DNA from: Agrypnia vestita
Taxonomy: Eukaryota; Arthropoda; Insecta; Trichoptera; Phryganeidae
DNA length: 64,000 nucleotides
Assembly (NCBI GenBank): GCA_016648135.1
Contig: JADDOH010004037.1
Span: 62,001-126,000 of the forward strand
Direction of reading: 5' to 3'
Made by a program: the position numbers and the translations under genes. Within the stretch, counting starts at the first letter, position 1, and each line of letters starts with the position of its first letter. This document shows positions 1-12,051 of the stretch, piece by piece. A model generated the notes under the pieces. The model was not told the DNA's origin. It saw only the letters and a program-made list of their open reading frames with translations, and searched no databases.

Positions 1-252
1 ATAGTAAAGTAGGTACTGTTATAAATATCTAAACATGGTGCAAACTAGTATAAACGCATTACCCGTGTGTGAATTTTATAATATGATTACAATAAAATAT
101 TTATCCTGAGTGCACCAAAAGAAGTATAAATTCAATTAAATACAGCATGTCTTTTTATTATATGGAATGTATGGGACTGCACGAACCTCCCCACGTACTG
201 GAATAACACAATTGACATTAATTATGTGTCTAAGTAAAATGTAAAAACATAA

Positions 253-441
253 TGAGTAACTTGTTAGTTTTGTGGTTAGGACTCTCGCCTCGTGATCCAA
301 AGGTCGCGGGTTCGAACTTCACTCCAGACCAGCAAGTTAGTCCTATATTCATAGCACAAGCGTTTAGCTTAATTTGAAAATAGTAAGAATGTTGATGTGA
401 CACGTATTCCGCGTTCGCATCTCCATTTTTTTTATAAAAAA
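253..441 (+). mobile_element. tRNA-derived SINE, copy 1
   Basis: A tRNA-like head has an A-box-like stretch around 270-285 and a B box, GGGTTCGAACTTC, at 309-321. A tRNA-unrelated body containing AGCACAAGCGTTTAGC follows, then a short T/A-rich tail. The same body recurs at 12052-12243 (reverse strand), 13672-13817 and 25926-26050. The family is therefore a pol III-type SINE. The apparent reverse-strand ORF here is not a gene. Confidence 0.8.
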
Positions 442-899
442 AAGGTATTGTTGCGCCCAATAATAATTTTATATTTAAATAGACATAAAGACAAATAGAC
501 GTACATTAAATTTAATTATTTGTCTAAATTTTATTATTTGTAAGCTTTTTAACATCACTTTAATTCTTGTGTATTGATTTCTTTTTAATATAATTTTTAA
601 TGCCTTATTTGGAGTATTGTTAATTTTTTTTTCAATTCTTCTTCATTAGCCAGAAATAGTATACTGCTGCAGTAGTTGATGTGGGGGACTGTTATTGCGT
701 TATATATTTTTGCACGATTCTGTTTTCATATACCTCCTGATTCTTCCTAAGAGTGAAATTCGTTTTGCTATTTTTTTGTTACATAATTAGTGTTCTATGA
801 AATTTTATAATAATAAACCAAAAAATTAATAGAAATACAACGTATTTAAAAGAGAAATGAACAATCATCAAAATATTTTAAAATAAATATATGTACATA
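442..899. other. AT-rich spacer, no gene seen
   Basis: This stretch is low complexity and AT-rich, with stops in all frames. I see no coding, RNA or repeat signal in it. Confidence 0.5.
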
Positions 900-978
900 G
901 AGGTTATTTGGAAAACATTAATAACCTCGCAGGACTATATTCCTGCCTTGATAATTAGTCGAAAATGTTAAAGTAAAT
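900..978 (+). repeat. Fold-back family F1, left-tip fragment
   Basis: The segment (GGTTATTTGGAAAACATT, then AATAACCTCGCAGGAC, and a GAGTCGAAAATGTT-like end) matches the outer arm of the full elements at 15016-15582 and 61450-61965. Only the left tip is present. Confidence 0.65.
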
Positions 979-1724
979 GGAATGACGCATCGAAAATGGT
1001 TTTATGAAAATTGCGTGTGCTCCGGGCGCATTATTGTTTTATTTTCTATTTCTTCTCCCTGGCTTAATCCCAACTCACTGTCGTCTCTTGTCAGCTATTC
1101 TCGTCCTGTATTGTACGTTCTTGTATCCTGGATAACGTCACCCAATCCGTGCCTCTGCATTTGACGATCCCTTTGCACTATCTATGAATTTTTTAGTCTT
1201 CTTGTGTATGTAATTCGGGCAAGATATATGGAGGTCGCCTGGCTAACAATGTGATCGTGTTGAAAGGGCGGTTAAATTAATCTGATAGATTAATTAGGAC
1301 GCTACGCGTCTTTGCCTATCAAGAAGATGCCTTGTCAAGGAAGGTGGAGCGGGAATTTCAAAACACAACACGTATATTTAAATATTTACACGTTTAATAA
1401 TATAAAGCACAATTCTACTCAACCCTTATCAACTAAAAGACTTAGCACTAACTTAATAATTACCCCTAACCTACACGCGAGCAGTCCGACCTTCACATAA
1501 GTTAATCGTGTCCCTGTCACATTCAGTTCAAAAACATCACGAAAAAACACACATTTCACCATTGGAGGCCCTCGTGGCCATGAGGGGCACGCATCCCAAG
1601 CTGCGTGGCTCGCGGGGACCGCACGTGGGATCTGGCTGAGTCTTGGAAACTCGCGGGAAGCGCACGTGGTCCAGGCTTGGGAATCACGTCCAAAGCGCTG
1701 CAGGCCGCCTTCTCCTTAAGCGAG
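979..1724. other. Unassigned spacer
   Basis: No ORF with recognisable homology is seen. The last 170 bases are noticeably GC-richer than their surroundings, but I cannot assign them. Confidence 0.4.
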
Positions 1725-2683
1725 CGTGAAGTGTTTTGGGACCCACGCTCTTCCTCATATATGTCAATGAAATGTGTAACTCCAATTTAGAAAACGGTAA
1801 AATAATTTCTTTCGCAGATGACACAGTGCTTCTTTTTCAAGATGATTCCTGGGAAGATGTTTTAAAAAAGGCACAAAGTGGATTGAATCGAATAAGATCA
1901 TGGCTTGACAAAAATCTACTAACAGCAAATGCTTCAAAGACAAAATACATGTGTTTCTCCATCAGTAAAAGAACAGTAATAAAGCAGCCCAAAAATCTAC
2001 TGATTCACACATGTCAATCAAAAGATAAACCCTGTGATTGTGCTAATCTGCAGACAACGGAAGATATACGATATCTAGGTGTGTACATAGACCAGCATCT
2101 AAACTGGAGAAAACATATTTTGAATCTTACAATCCGAATAAGAAAGCTTGTTTATTTTTTCAAAGAAATTAGAGATGTACTCGACGCACCGACAAGAAGA
2201 ATAGTATACTATGCACTGTGTCACTCACTCATTAATTATGCAACTGTCAGTTGGGGTGGTGCAGCTTGTACTATATTAGATTCATTAAGCAAAGCCCAGA
2301 AAATGGTATTGAGAGTTCTTCATAAAAAGCCATTTCGTTTTCCTTCAGAAGAACTTTTCAGAGAATGTCACGTCCTGGACATCAATCAAACATATTTACT
2401 CAACACTTTAAAATATTTTTTCCGACATAAACAAGATCACCAACAAATAACTCACTCACATTCAACAAGGGCACAGGTGAACTGCAACTATCTTGTACCA
2501 AAATTCAAAAAAACTTTTTCACAAAGATTTCACCTCTTCCAAGCACCAAAAACATTCAATACTCTTAACACTAAACTTAAAACATGTAGCCATAGTCTCG
2601 CGTATTTTTCTTCTAAAGTGAAACTCTGGCTGCATGAAAAGGGAAGGAAGCATGCCCAAAACCTATTAAAAGCCATCATATAA
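1725..2683 (+). mobile_element. 5'-truncated CR1/jockey-type LINE, RT C-terminal half
   Basis: The ORF opens abruptly inside the reverse transcriptase palm, with an LGPTLFLIYVNEM block just before the catalytic FADDTVLL (YADD-type) box. It then continues through the thumb and C-terminal region of a non-LTR retrotransposon, including the YLGVYIDQHLNW block, to a stop at 2681-2683. There are no frameshifts over about 315 codons, so the insertion may be fairly young. The endonuclease and the N-terminal RT half are absent, as expected for 5' truncation on insertion. Clade assignment to CR1/jockey is tentative. Confidence 0.85.
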
Positions 2684-3133
2684 ACTAAATTTAAAATATA
2701 CTATTCCTACAAGAACATTTACTGTCACTTACTGTCTTACTGTTACTGTCATCTTTTTAAATACTTTTAATTGTTTTATTTTATTTTATTTTATTAATAT
2801 CCTATTCAGATCATTTTTTTTCCTTTGTCTATAATATAATTAATTAACACCATTATTAAATTGTAAACATTTAATTATTACTATTACTTAATTTTAATTG
2901 GCAATAAGATTTATTCACAAATGTTATATAAATAATAAATATTCTTGAACATTATACTACTGGAAGAGCACTGTCTGCTATAATACAGTAAATTACTAGT
3001 GTAGCAGGCAGGGCGTCAAATCAATTTAGTGTTTACTTGCTGCCAAGACACTCAACAACAATGAAAAAAGCTTCATTAAATTTTGTAAACACTGTAAACA
3101 TTTGTAACATTGAACATTGAATAAACATTTGAA
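2684..3133 (+). other. Probable LINE 3' UTR and AT-rich spacer
   Basis: AT-rich DNA follows the LINE stop codon, with T-rich runs and TTTGAATTTGAATTT at its right end. That could be the LINE 3' tail, but the element end cannot be fixed by eye. Confidence 0.35.
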
Positions 3134-3400
3134 TTTGAATTTTGACGTTGACGGCGCCTCCCCGCGATCTTGAACACACGTGGCGGCGGCTCAGGGCCCG
3201 CCGCCGGTGGGGCGGCCGCGGGCGAGGAGGCCGGGGAGCGCGAGCTGTTGCGGCGACGGCGATCGGAACGAGACAAAACGGCTGTTGGGGCACGCGGCTC
3301 CAACCCTCTGTGTCTGCGGGGGAGGGGGGTAGTCTCACCGCACCCGCAATGGCACCCTACTAACCCCTGGCGGTGCGGGGTGGCAACCCGTGGTGCCGCG
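3134..3400. other. GC-rich island of unknown nature
   Basis: About 270 bases are strongly GC-rich (for example GGCCGCGGGCGAGGAGG) in otherwise AT-rich DNA. Open frames exist on both strands, but they are low-complexity Arg/Pro/Gly and look like base-composition artefacts. It may be the 5' region of an unrecognised retroelement or a CpG-type promoter patch about 330 bp upstream of thymidylate kinase. Confidence 0.4.
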
Positions 3401-3732
3401 CGAAATATAAAATTACCTAAACCTATTTTAAAATAAAACTTATATTCTAATTTAAAAAGGACGCGATGCGGAACGTCGCAAAAAATGCAATACAATATGC
3501 AAGAACTCCATATTATATTATTATTTACTGTCTATGATACACATGAAGGGTACTAGGGCTATTTCTATGGTCAACTTGGGCGGGATTTGGATAAGTTTTA
3601 CGAATGTCAAATTGACATAAATGTCAAAATCAAAATTCGTGTGTAGTATTTTTAATTACAGAATTTTATTAACAAATAATTCAGAGCATTTTTAAAATCA
3701 ATTTATTAGATTGTCATTAATATTATCGAAAC

Positions 3733-6700
3733 ATGATGAAAACGATTAAAGATGCGAGTTCGTTAGCACGCGGTGCTCTGATAGTCGTGGAGGGTTGTGA
3801 TCGTTCTGGTAAAACCACACAGTGTCACAAACTAGGTAAGAAAGATTAGAACTATACATAAACTAATACCGGAAATATGTAATTGCTTACTCCGTTTTGG
3901 TTTTATCTTCGCATAATGTTTTGCAGATTTTGTTTCAGATAGGTTTAAGAAGAAGCCATCTTAACTCAGATAAATGAAATACCACCATTATACAAATACA
4001 TATCTAAATATCAAAATCTAAATGTTAATTTTATTTTATTTCAGTAAGTGCACTTGAGGCTGCAAATATTAAAGCCAAATACATGAACTTTCCCGACAGA
4101 AGCACTGTGATTGGCCAGGTCATACACCAGTATCTCGTTTCCAAGGTGGGTAGGTACTTGCCTATAATATTTATCTAGTATAAGGCAATGATATAATAAA
4201 CTCTAGATACGTTAACAGGTGTGAAACCTTAGCAACTCAAAAGTAAGGTAATCGCCTTACTTCCAATCATTATCGAACGTACCTTCTTTGTGATCAGGCG
4301 CGATGCTACGCTGTAAAAAAAATTCCCGGGGAAAAAGGATCGCACACTATTGTAAGAATTAGTATGTTATTTTAGTCACCGTGACTTCAAATTACCTGAT
4401 TTTTCTGTCTACACGCGTGTGTCGTGATTTGTTGTCTCTTTCAATGCAATATTTGCTACATATGAAAGCCGGCTGGTATGGGAATAACGTGTCTATATTA
4501 TAATACGTCAATGGTATAAACACTGTTTCCTCACAATGAAAATCGCACACGACAAAAATTCATTCATACCAAAAAATTGTAACATCTCATTTGCGCAAGA
4601 TTATTATACATATATAGAGAAAAATTATATCCTCTCAGATAACATCAGAAAAATTTCAGACGAAAAATGCCTACAAAAAGCAATCAAAGACAAAAATTTG
4701 AATATAAAAATTAAATAATTTTAAATTTCTAAACACCAGTGCTCGCTTCTATAGAAGAAAAAATATTCTTCATTAAAGTTGTAATATAAATAAAAATCTT
4801 ATTGTTTGTATATTATACATATTCAGAATTCCTTTACCATAAATAAATAAAAAGAATATTGCAATGTAATCTTTGCCAATTTCAACATGACATTTATTTG
4901 AACAGATAGACTTGTCGGATGAGGTGATCCATCTATTGTTCTCAGCCAATAGATGGGAACTGTCACGCTCCATTCGTCAGCAGCTGATGCTCGGGGTTAC
5001 TCTAGTTGTGGACCGCTACGCCTACTCAGGAGTTGCCTTCTCTGCTGCTAAAGGTACTCTATCTGTTTCAATTAAAATGACAGAAGGAATAATGCCTCAG
5101 TATATCTTGGACAATTTCCCTGTGATTAATTATATATTTACAATATTGTAATATAAACTAGTCTGAAGGAGTAAAAAATTGAAATTTATTGTCAGGCATA
5201 TTCTAATGTATACGTAAATATACTGATACACATGCTTATTAGTGGCATGTGAGCATGCACAATATTGACCTTCTTTAGCCCTTGCTTTTTAATGTGTGTA
5301 CGCACATTGCTAGTAATGAGCACGCTCATTAGTGGCATGCTCAAAAATCAACCGCCGGTTGATTAATGAGCATGCTAATGTCATTCACCACTAGCTTCTT
5401 TTGAGCATGTCTGAACAGGCTTGCTTATGAGCATGCTAATGTCATTCGCAGCTAGTATCGATTATCAATGTGATCTTCTCAGTCCGCGACGGATGAAACA
5501 AATATGGCGCGTTGGGGAGATGACAAAACATTGCTTTTCGTGACTTGTTATAGGAATCATGAATGTCTTTGGAATACTCGGTTACCGTTGTGTAAAAATA
5601 ATATAACAAGAAATAATATTTATGTAACTTTATTAAAAGGCATGAATGATTCAAATCTTACAATAAAAATTATAAGAACTAAAATCAAAAATGTGCGGAT
5701 GGAAACTCGGGAACTGTTTTGATTTATTTATTCACTTGAATTTCCTATTTCAGTTTGCAAAGTTTCCATTTTGAACTAGAGCGTTTCTATTCTATGACAA
5801 GAGCACGCCAGTAATAAGCAGGTGTGTTTGTTTAAACCTGGGAACTGTTTATATTTATTGGTTCACTTGAATTTTCTATTTCAGTTTGAAAAGTTTCAAT
5901 TTTGAACTAGAGTTCCTCTCTATTCTATGACAAGAGCATGCACTAATAAGCATGTTGTTTGATTGTTAACTTTGAGCATGCTTATTTATGAGCATGCTTA
6001 AAATAAGCATGCTAATAATGAGCAAGTGTGTACAGTTGTTAGGGCATGCTAGTTTTGAGCATGCTAATGAGCATGCCAGTAATAAGCATGTGTATCTGTC
6101 GTCTCTTTCTAACATAAATTTTCACGCTATCAATATTCATGATGAAGTCTCGATGTTGTGAAAATTTAATTTCTTTCCTTTCTTATACTGCATAGTGTGT
6201 TACTTTCAGGTTTGGACATGGAGTGGTGTAAGTCTTCCGATGTGGGCCTTCCCAGACCGGATAAGGTGTTCCTGCTTACACTGAGCCCTGAGGCCCAGGC
6301 TAATCGGAAAGGATTTGGCGAAGAAAGGTAATAACATTTGTTGTAAAGAAGTTTTTCTTCAGAGCAGAGGCAAGAGCCCAAATCTTGTCAGAACGTTTTA
6401 TCGAAGATTGCTGGACCCACCCTACAATTAGTGAGTCAATTACAATCCAATGCAATTAGCAATAATCAGCTAAGTTTAAATAAAAGTACTGTACGGGCCA
6501 GATAATAATAATAATAATTGGATGGTTTATATACCACGGGTGGAGAAGTGTTTTCTGCCCCTGGTGTCGGCATGCCACTTTGAACAAACGAAGCTAAAGA
6601 CCTGCACCATGAAAATAGGGTTAACTCAGTGCTCGAACACTGAGTTAACCCTATTTTCAAACTGAAAAACATCTCATAATTTTAATACTAGAATCAAAGA

Positions 6701-8982
6701 ACATATGAGGTGTCTTAATAACAACAATTTTTTCCGAATTTGCAAACCAACTCATAGAAAATAATCATAAATTTGACTCATTAACAGGGGTGAAAATATT
6801 AAATACCAACAAAAAAGGTTTAAAATAAAATATGAATAATAAAGCACCTTTAATAAATAACCAAATCAATTTTCCATACAGCCCTGTTCGATTTAACTTT
6901 CACAAAATATTTGGTAACACCCACTTTAGACCCTGCCCCCTCTCACTCTCTCCCGGTAGATTCCTGAATGTTCAGTAGGCTAGTTAGTGTTCTGACAAGA
7001 TTAACACGCATGTGATAAATATTGGTGAAAGTTTAACAATACTATGGTTGTGGTGGATAGTGTTGTGAATATAGTAGTGTAGTGTTGGTCCTGACGAAGA
7101 GACGGGTACGTCTCTAAAACTGTAGACCTTAAATCTGGTAGCGGTTTTTACTAAGTTAACTAACACTGTTATAATGTCAAACCACAAAGTTAATGCTTTA
7201 AATATTAATAATAGTATTATGTTCTTGAAAAATTTTAACATCCTCAAAATATTCAGAACATATTTTGCTAAACTGGGAAGATGCACCGATAAGCGATGAA
7301 ATTCAAGAAATTATAGGTTTTGTTGATAATCTCAATAAAATACAATTTAACCCCTTGAGTGATTTGTCCGAATACAAACTGGATTCGGGCTCATCGTACA
7401 CAAAACTTTTTATAGTGATTTGTCCGAATCCAGCTCGGTTCATTCCCCCACCAGTCTAGAGAACGCATCGCGTGCGTTGAGTGACACATGTCGTAATTTG
7501 ATCTTTCGAGAACAATTACTCACCGACTACTCGTCGCCCAGTTAGTTTGTGTGCTGTATTATCATGTTGTGTGTGTTCAAACTTTGGTATTTACGTATTA
7601 TGTATATTTACGTATTTTTTTATTTTAGTTCTTGCCCAAAATATGGCAGATTACGAAAGCGACGAGGAAGTATTGATAAGTATTATAAGTGAATCGGAAG
7701 ATGAGGAATTTTCGGAATCTGACGATGATAGTGATGTTGACGACTCAGAAGATGAGGATGTCGATATGCCTAATGAATTTGTAGAAATAAATGTAGAAAA
7801 TCAGCCAGCACCACCTCCGAAGTTTCCTTATCTCAAGACTGCTGGTATAAATTTACAGTTTAATGATAACGCAACAATCTTACCATACTTCGAGTATTTT
7901 TGAATAGTGAAAAAAAAAGGGTGGCTTTTTTTACCCACTTTTTTCCAAGAGGTTGACCACAGAAGTGGGTAAAGAATTTGTAAAATATTTCAAATGATTG
8001 AAACTTATATATTTCAAGGTATGAGGTGTCAGAGTTCCAGAAGAAAGTGATGGACACGTATTGGAAGCTACAAGACTCCTCATGGACGGTAGTGGACGCA
8101 GACAGGTCAGTTGCCTCACCAATCGTTTTAGAACTGTTTTACCATCTATGCTTAAATAACTATTTTATTTTTATTTGGGATTCAAACACTAAGCACAAGA
8201 AGAACTGAGTATATCAGCCGTATTCCAAAAATGGTAATATCGGGATCTTAAGATTGTTATCCCAATAGATTAAAAATAAACAAGACATAGGTACGTCAGC
8301 GTTTGTCGTACTCAAATAAGGAGATTTGTATCTCTCTCATATCTCTCTCAAAGTAAATACCTCTATTTGTGGTGTCCAATATCTGAAATACCTTTTAGAA
8401 AAGGGATTGATTTCTCCGGTACCTTCTTATGCAGGTGATCTGGTCTGACAGGGCTTCAAACGGATTACATTAATACCTATCGCAAACGTAACCTCACAAT
8501 TCTCATGTTTCGACTAAAATTACATGAAATAAGTACTAATGCTGTATTAAAAGCTTATAGAAAAAAAGATTATTTCACATGCACTTATTAATTTCTTCTT
8601 CCACAGCGTCCTGATGTAAAATTTTGGAAAATTTGTCATTGTCGCGTTGTACTCGTATTTATATTTTGATGTTTGATAGACAACCATCAAGTATTTCTTT
8701 CTCACTCTCTCTCGCAAGTAGAAATTGAAAGAAACACACACCTGTGTCTTGTTTATTAAGTGTTGATAAAATCTTAAGATCCCAATATTACTATTTTCAG
8801 AATACGGCCGTATGATTTAGCCCTCAGGATGGGACAGCGGTATTTAAAACCAATTCTCTGAAGCAAAATTTAATTTTTAATATTTCTTTATTTACAGGTC
8901 CCCAGATGATCTTCACCAGTGTATATTAGGACATTTGGATAATAAAGTGAACGGTCAAGATATTCTGCCGTTGTGGAAATAA
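3733..8982 (+). CDS. Thymidylate kinase (dTMP kinase), six exons
   Basis: The enzyme phosphorylates dTMP to dTDP using ATP, a required step toward dTTP. Exons are 3733-3835, 4045-4145, 4906-5053, 6210-6327, 8019-8105 and 8898-8982. All introns are GT-AG and the frame is continuous, giving 213 codons, close to the usual length of about 212. The P-loop GCDRSGKT lies at residues 21-28. FPDRST follows in exon 2, and the DRY motif with SGVAF lies at about 104-112. GLPRPD is in exon 4, and the protein ends LPLWK like its animal orthologues. A second Met follows immediately (3736), so the start could be either. Intron 3 holds a GCATGC-rich repeat cluster; intron 4 holds piggyBac debris and a hammerhead-like motif; intron 5 holds a fold-back element. 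All three are long relative to the exons. Confidence 0.95.
5251..6076. repeat. Cluster of GAGCATGC palindromic repeats in dTMPK intron 3
   Basis: The exact octamer GAGCATGC (palindromic core GCATGC) occurs at about 5251, 5368, 5429, 5934, 5973, 5989, 6057 and 6069. Near-matches such as GAGCACGC and AAGCATGT are interspersed, mostly followed by TAAT or TTAT. One half of the cluster carries a 61 bp-spaced repeat (GCATGCTAATGTCATTC). I know of no family with this composition. Confidence 0.7.
5709..5968 (+). repeat. Tandem duplication, about 130 bp unit
   Basis: Unit 1 (5709-5838) and unit 2 (5839-5968) share GGAACTGTTT, TTCACTTGAATTT, CTATTTCAGTTTG, TTTTGAACTAGAG and CTATGACAAGAGCA in the same order and spacing, with scattered substitutions. 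It lies inside the GAGCATGC cluster. Confidence 0.75.
6503..6660 (-). repeat. Probable LINE 3'-tail fragment with perfect 22 bp hairpin
   Basis: An ATAATAATAATAAT stretch with reverse-strand coding potential ([18 protein letters not shown]) resembles the tail of insect LINE copies. Next to it is a perfect inverted repeat, 6610-6631 against 6638-6659, with a 6-base loop CTCGAA. Confidence 0.5.
7091..7120 (+). ncRNA. Hammerhead-like core motif H1 (degenerate)
   Basis: CTGACGA (7091-7097) is followed by a 6 bp stem, AGAGAC with GTCTCT at 7110-7115, and then AAAAC. The last block is one base away from the GAAAC expected of a hammerhead core. It lies in dTMPK intron 4. Activity is unlikely because G12 is replaced. 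Confidence 0.45.
7643..7903 (+). pseudogene. piggyBac-like transposase N-terminal fragment
   Basis: An ATG opens an 86-codon frame. It begins with an acidic Asp/Glu/Ser-rich stretch, as in many piggyBac transposase N-termini, then a FPYLKTAGI segment and a PYFEYF block similar to the start of the conserved domain. It stops at 7901-7903, and no DDD catalytic core follows. The fragment lies in dTMPK intron 4 and is non-functional. Confidence 0.55.
8218..8807. mobile_element. Fold-back MITE family F2, copy 1
   Basis: The element is bounded by CCGTATT and AATACGG. The terminal arms are long and imperfect (GGGATCTTAAGAT on the left, ATCTTAAGATCCC on the right). The same termini and the GTCCTGATG-type internal segment recur at 49111-49749. 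No ORF is present. It sits in dTMPK intron 5. Confidence 0.7.
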
Positions 8983-9353
8983 CCAAACAAGAGACTATTA
9001 GATATCCAATGAATTAACATAATCTAATGTCACAACTCAGATATAGTGAAGAGACAACTGTTGTGTTGCTACAATTATTACCCCACTTCGAGCAATTCAT
9101 AAGAACATCTCTCAAACTGCCTGCGATCTGAGCTGCATCGCCAGTATTTACGCCGATTGCTATCTGTGCATTAGTTCAACCAGTCAACTGAGCAATCCTT
9201 GGTTTCTGTCTTTGTCTTAATTTTAAGTTTTCACCTATATAAATGTTCATGTCTTACAAATATGTATCAATGAACAAATTTTAAATTCCTGCATTTTCAA
9301 GAGAGGTGTTATGAATTTTTTTATAAGTATTAAAAACCAAACAAATGAAATTT

Positions 9354-9359
9354 AATAAA
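9354..9359 (+). promoter_or_regulatory. Possible poly(A) signal of thymidylate kinase
   Basis: AATAAA lies about 370 bases past the dTMPK stop, making it a candidate poly(A) signal. In DNA this AT-rich the hexamer alone is weak evidence. Confidence 0.3.
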
Positions 9360-9464
9360 ATTAGGGAATGGGACTTCTGTGCAACTTACAGGGTTTAGCC
9401 AATATACATCAGGACTGAAGTCATAAATTTTTTATCGAAATACATATATGTACGAGTTAATAAT

Positions 9465-10015
9465 CTTCAAAATACAACCCTCCCGCATCAATACACGATT
9501 GCCAGCGCTATTTCCAGCCTTAGAAGAGTAACCGCGGGGATGTTCAGGCGCTCCACTGAAGCCAATTGGACCGCCTCAATCGTCCTGAAACAATGTCCTT
9601 TCAGGCTCCTTTTGATCTGTAGGGTGGATGTGTCAGCGTTTACACGTTGTGTTTGATCAGCACCTCTCTCATAATTAGTGTTGTGTGATTGGGCGTTGTC
9701 GTAATGAAGCATTGTGATTTCGATGATCGTCCTTCAGATGAGGCGGTTATCTCTATGTCCAAAACATTTGGATCAGTCTCTAAACGTTCCTTCTGCTTGT
9801 CTGACAAAACCTTTAGCGCCAACTTGACACATTTGTAAATTCACAATTGAATGTACGGTGGATTTCGTTAAATTTAACTCCTATGCCTTAGCCGTCACTT
9901 AGAACCAGAGTTCAAAAGTTTTTGAACTCAGGCCACATTTTCATTGATTTGGGTCGCTATCGGACGTCCGGCGCTTGTTCATCTTCAGAGTCTTCCCAGC
10001 CATCTTTGAATTTTT
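9465..10015 (-). pseudogene. Degenerate mariner transposase (mauritiana-like)
   Basis: Read on the reverse strand in shifting frames, recognisable mariner blocks appear in order. They are a GRP/SD-type linker near 9960-9990, an LHYDNA-like catalytic block at about 9705, SLKGHCF at about 9600, and a C-terminal RWQSCIDAGG-like ending at about 9475. Frameshifts and stops are frequent, so this is an old dead copy, unlike the mariner at 40435-41719. It abuts fold-back element F1a. Confidence 0.7.
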
Positions 10016-10034
10016 TATAAGTGTTTTTATTATA

Positions 10035-10566
10035 TACAGGGTGTACCAAAACTAGCAGCAGAAACTTGGCTGGTAGATTCCTGCCTATGTTATGAGTCTA
10101 AAATATTCAAGCAACTATGACCTAATATCAATAGTCATGAAGATATTGCAGTATCAAAGTTTGCATTTTTTTTCAATATTTCTGAGTTATTCTTTGCAAA
10201 AAGTTGAACTATCATTACAGTAACTTATATCGATTATAAAAAATTCATTTGCTTCAATACAACTTGAATAAAATGATAAAAACCTTGTAAAAAAAAAACT
10301 TTTTCCAATTTTTGATAGGTTTTTATCATTTTATTCGACTTTTATTAAAGGGAATGAACTTTTCATAATCAACATAAGTTAATGTAATGATAGTTCAACT
10401 TTTTGCAAAAAATAAGTCAGAAATATTGAAAAAAAATGCAATTTTTGATATTGCATGTCTCCATAACTATTGATATTACGTCATGGTTGCTTAAATATTT
10501 TAGACTCATAACAAAGGTAGGAATCTACCGGCTAAGTTTCTGCTGCTAGCTCAGGTACACCCTGTA
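10035..10566. mobile_element. Fold-back element family F1, complete copy a
   Basis: The element starts TACAGGGTGTACC and ends GGTACACCCTGTA. Two arms of about 250 bp are near-perfect inverted copies around a short centre near 10300. Core blocks such as AATATCAATAGT, GTTTGCATTTTTTTTC and ATCATTACAGTAAC recur in every family member. No coding capacity is present. Confidence 0.85.
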
Positions 10567-11242
10567 TTATTTTTAACTTCTACAAAATTCACACAGGTAT
10601 TCAGTGTACAAGTTGAAAAATAGAAGCTGCATAAAATCAAACTGTAATTTTTTGTCTCCTGGTTAGTCACAGGCACAGGTGGATCTTCATCACCGTCTGC
10701 TTCATAAAAAAATTTATGTTTCGGTTTAAATGACTTTAATAATTGCATCCTCAGTCTTCATTTTCGTCATAATATGGTAAATTGTTATCTATTGTCAAAA
10801 ATTCTTGATAATTAACAATAGGAACTTTTTATGTCCTCATTTTCCTCATCGCTCAAAATTTTGGGAATGTTCAACGGTTTAAACCTGCAAATAGCAAAAT
10901 ATTTTTTTATGTTGTTGGTTTTTATACCTCGACAACCGTCAGCAAGTTGAGTTTATTGTGATATTAGAATTAGCAATTAAACAGGATGTTGTTAAGCGAT
11001 GTTACTATTAGCTCTTTAGTTTGGTCTTAGTCCATGGTAGCCCCTGTGAATTCTTTGTTCAGTATCGTCACGTTACTCCCCAACCAAAACAGTGTGCAAA
11101 AGCCTTGATAGTGCATAAATTATGAAAATGAACTATAATGAACATAGATATTATGTGCGTTTCAATGTATTAATTCATTTTGAAGATTGTAAAGCTTAGT
11201 TTATTATTTTAGTAAATTTAACTTATTTAATTAACAATATTA
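10567..11242. other. Unassigned spacer between dTMPK and PUM3
   Basis: I see no gene, RNA or repeat signal. The short open frames are not convincing. Confidence 0.4.
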
Positions 11243-11649
11243 CAGTAAAACACCATTACTGGTAATTTGAATTATGACTTAACCCTATTTCAAAAAGTCC
11301 AGTACTTCGAGATAATATTTAAACCCTTACAACATGGATCATACATTTTTACTTTGTATACTTCTAATTTTTAATTTTTTAAGTTGTACAATATAGACAA
11401 TGAACATGTCTTTTAGCCCGCGCGGCCGGGAGCATGCCACAGTATCTGCCGAAGCACTATGCGCCTATTTGTTTGTAAAAACCTTTATGTTTTCACAAAC
11501 AAATAGGCTTATTGGAAGCAGAATATGTGCCAAGAAATTTACATTAGTTCACGTCTATATATTTTGGTGGTCTGTGGATTTAACGGGATTTTTCGTAATT
11601 TGATTTTTATTCTTCGAGTCTCGAATTTCTAATGAACGAGATTTTACTG
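11243..11649. mobile_element. pogo-like MITE (CAGTAAAA termini)
   Basis: It begins CAGTAAAACACC after a TA and ends TTTTACTG. The termini match those of the larger elements at 43845-44963, 46178-47315 and 51021-52118. No transposase is recognisable. Confidence 0.5.
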
Positions 11650-12051
11650 CATTTACAAATCACGTCAATTTTTATAAAAGGTTTTTGGATGATTACCCGT
11701 GACTAGAGTTTGTGTACTGTTAATGATGCATCGGGTTAATCACATCACGTTACGAAGCTTTCCTGTGTCAGTTCCACATCCACAAAAAGAAGCTTCCACA
11801 TGTGAGGGTTGATTAAAACCCAAAGTTGTCCACACATATTTATTGTGCAATATCCTTTGAACACGGCCTGTATGTAATTAATACAAATGAAACTACATTT
11901 CATGTGGCCATATTATGAACTAAGCCATATTGCTTTTTCTTGACAGTTATTGTATAACATTGTAATTCTGCCAATTTTTATGTTTTAAATTTGAAATTGA
12001 TGAATTCAGTCAATCATTAATTGTGTATTATGCAAAAACTTACATTTATAG

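Noticed and set aside
7358..7436. Repeated GTGATTTGTCCGAAT words
   Set aside because: It is only a short local duplication. No element or binding site could be supported.
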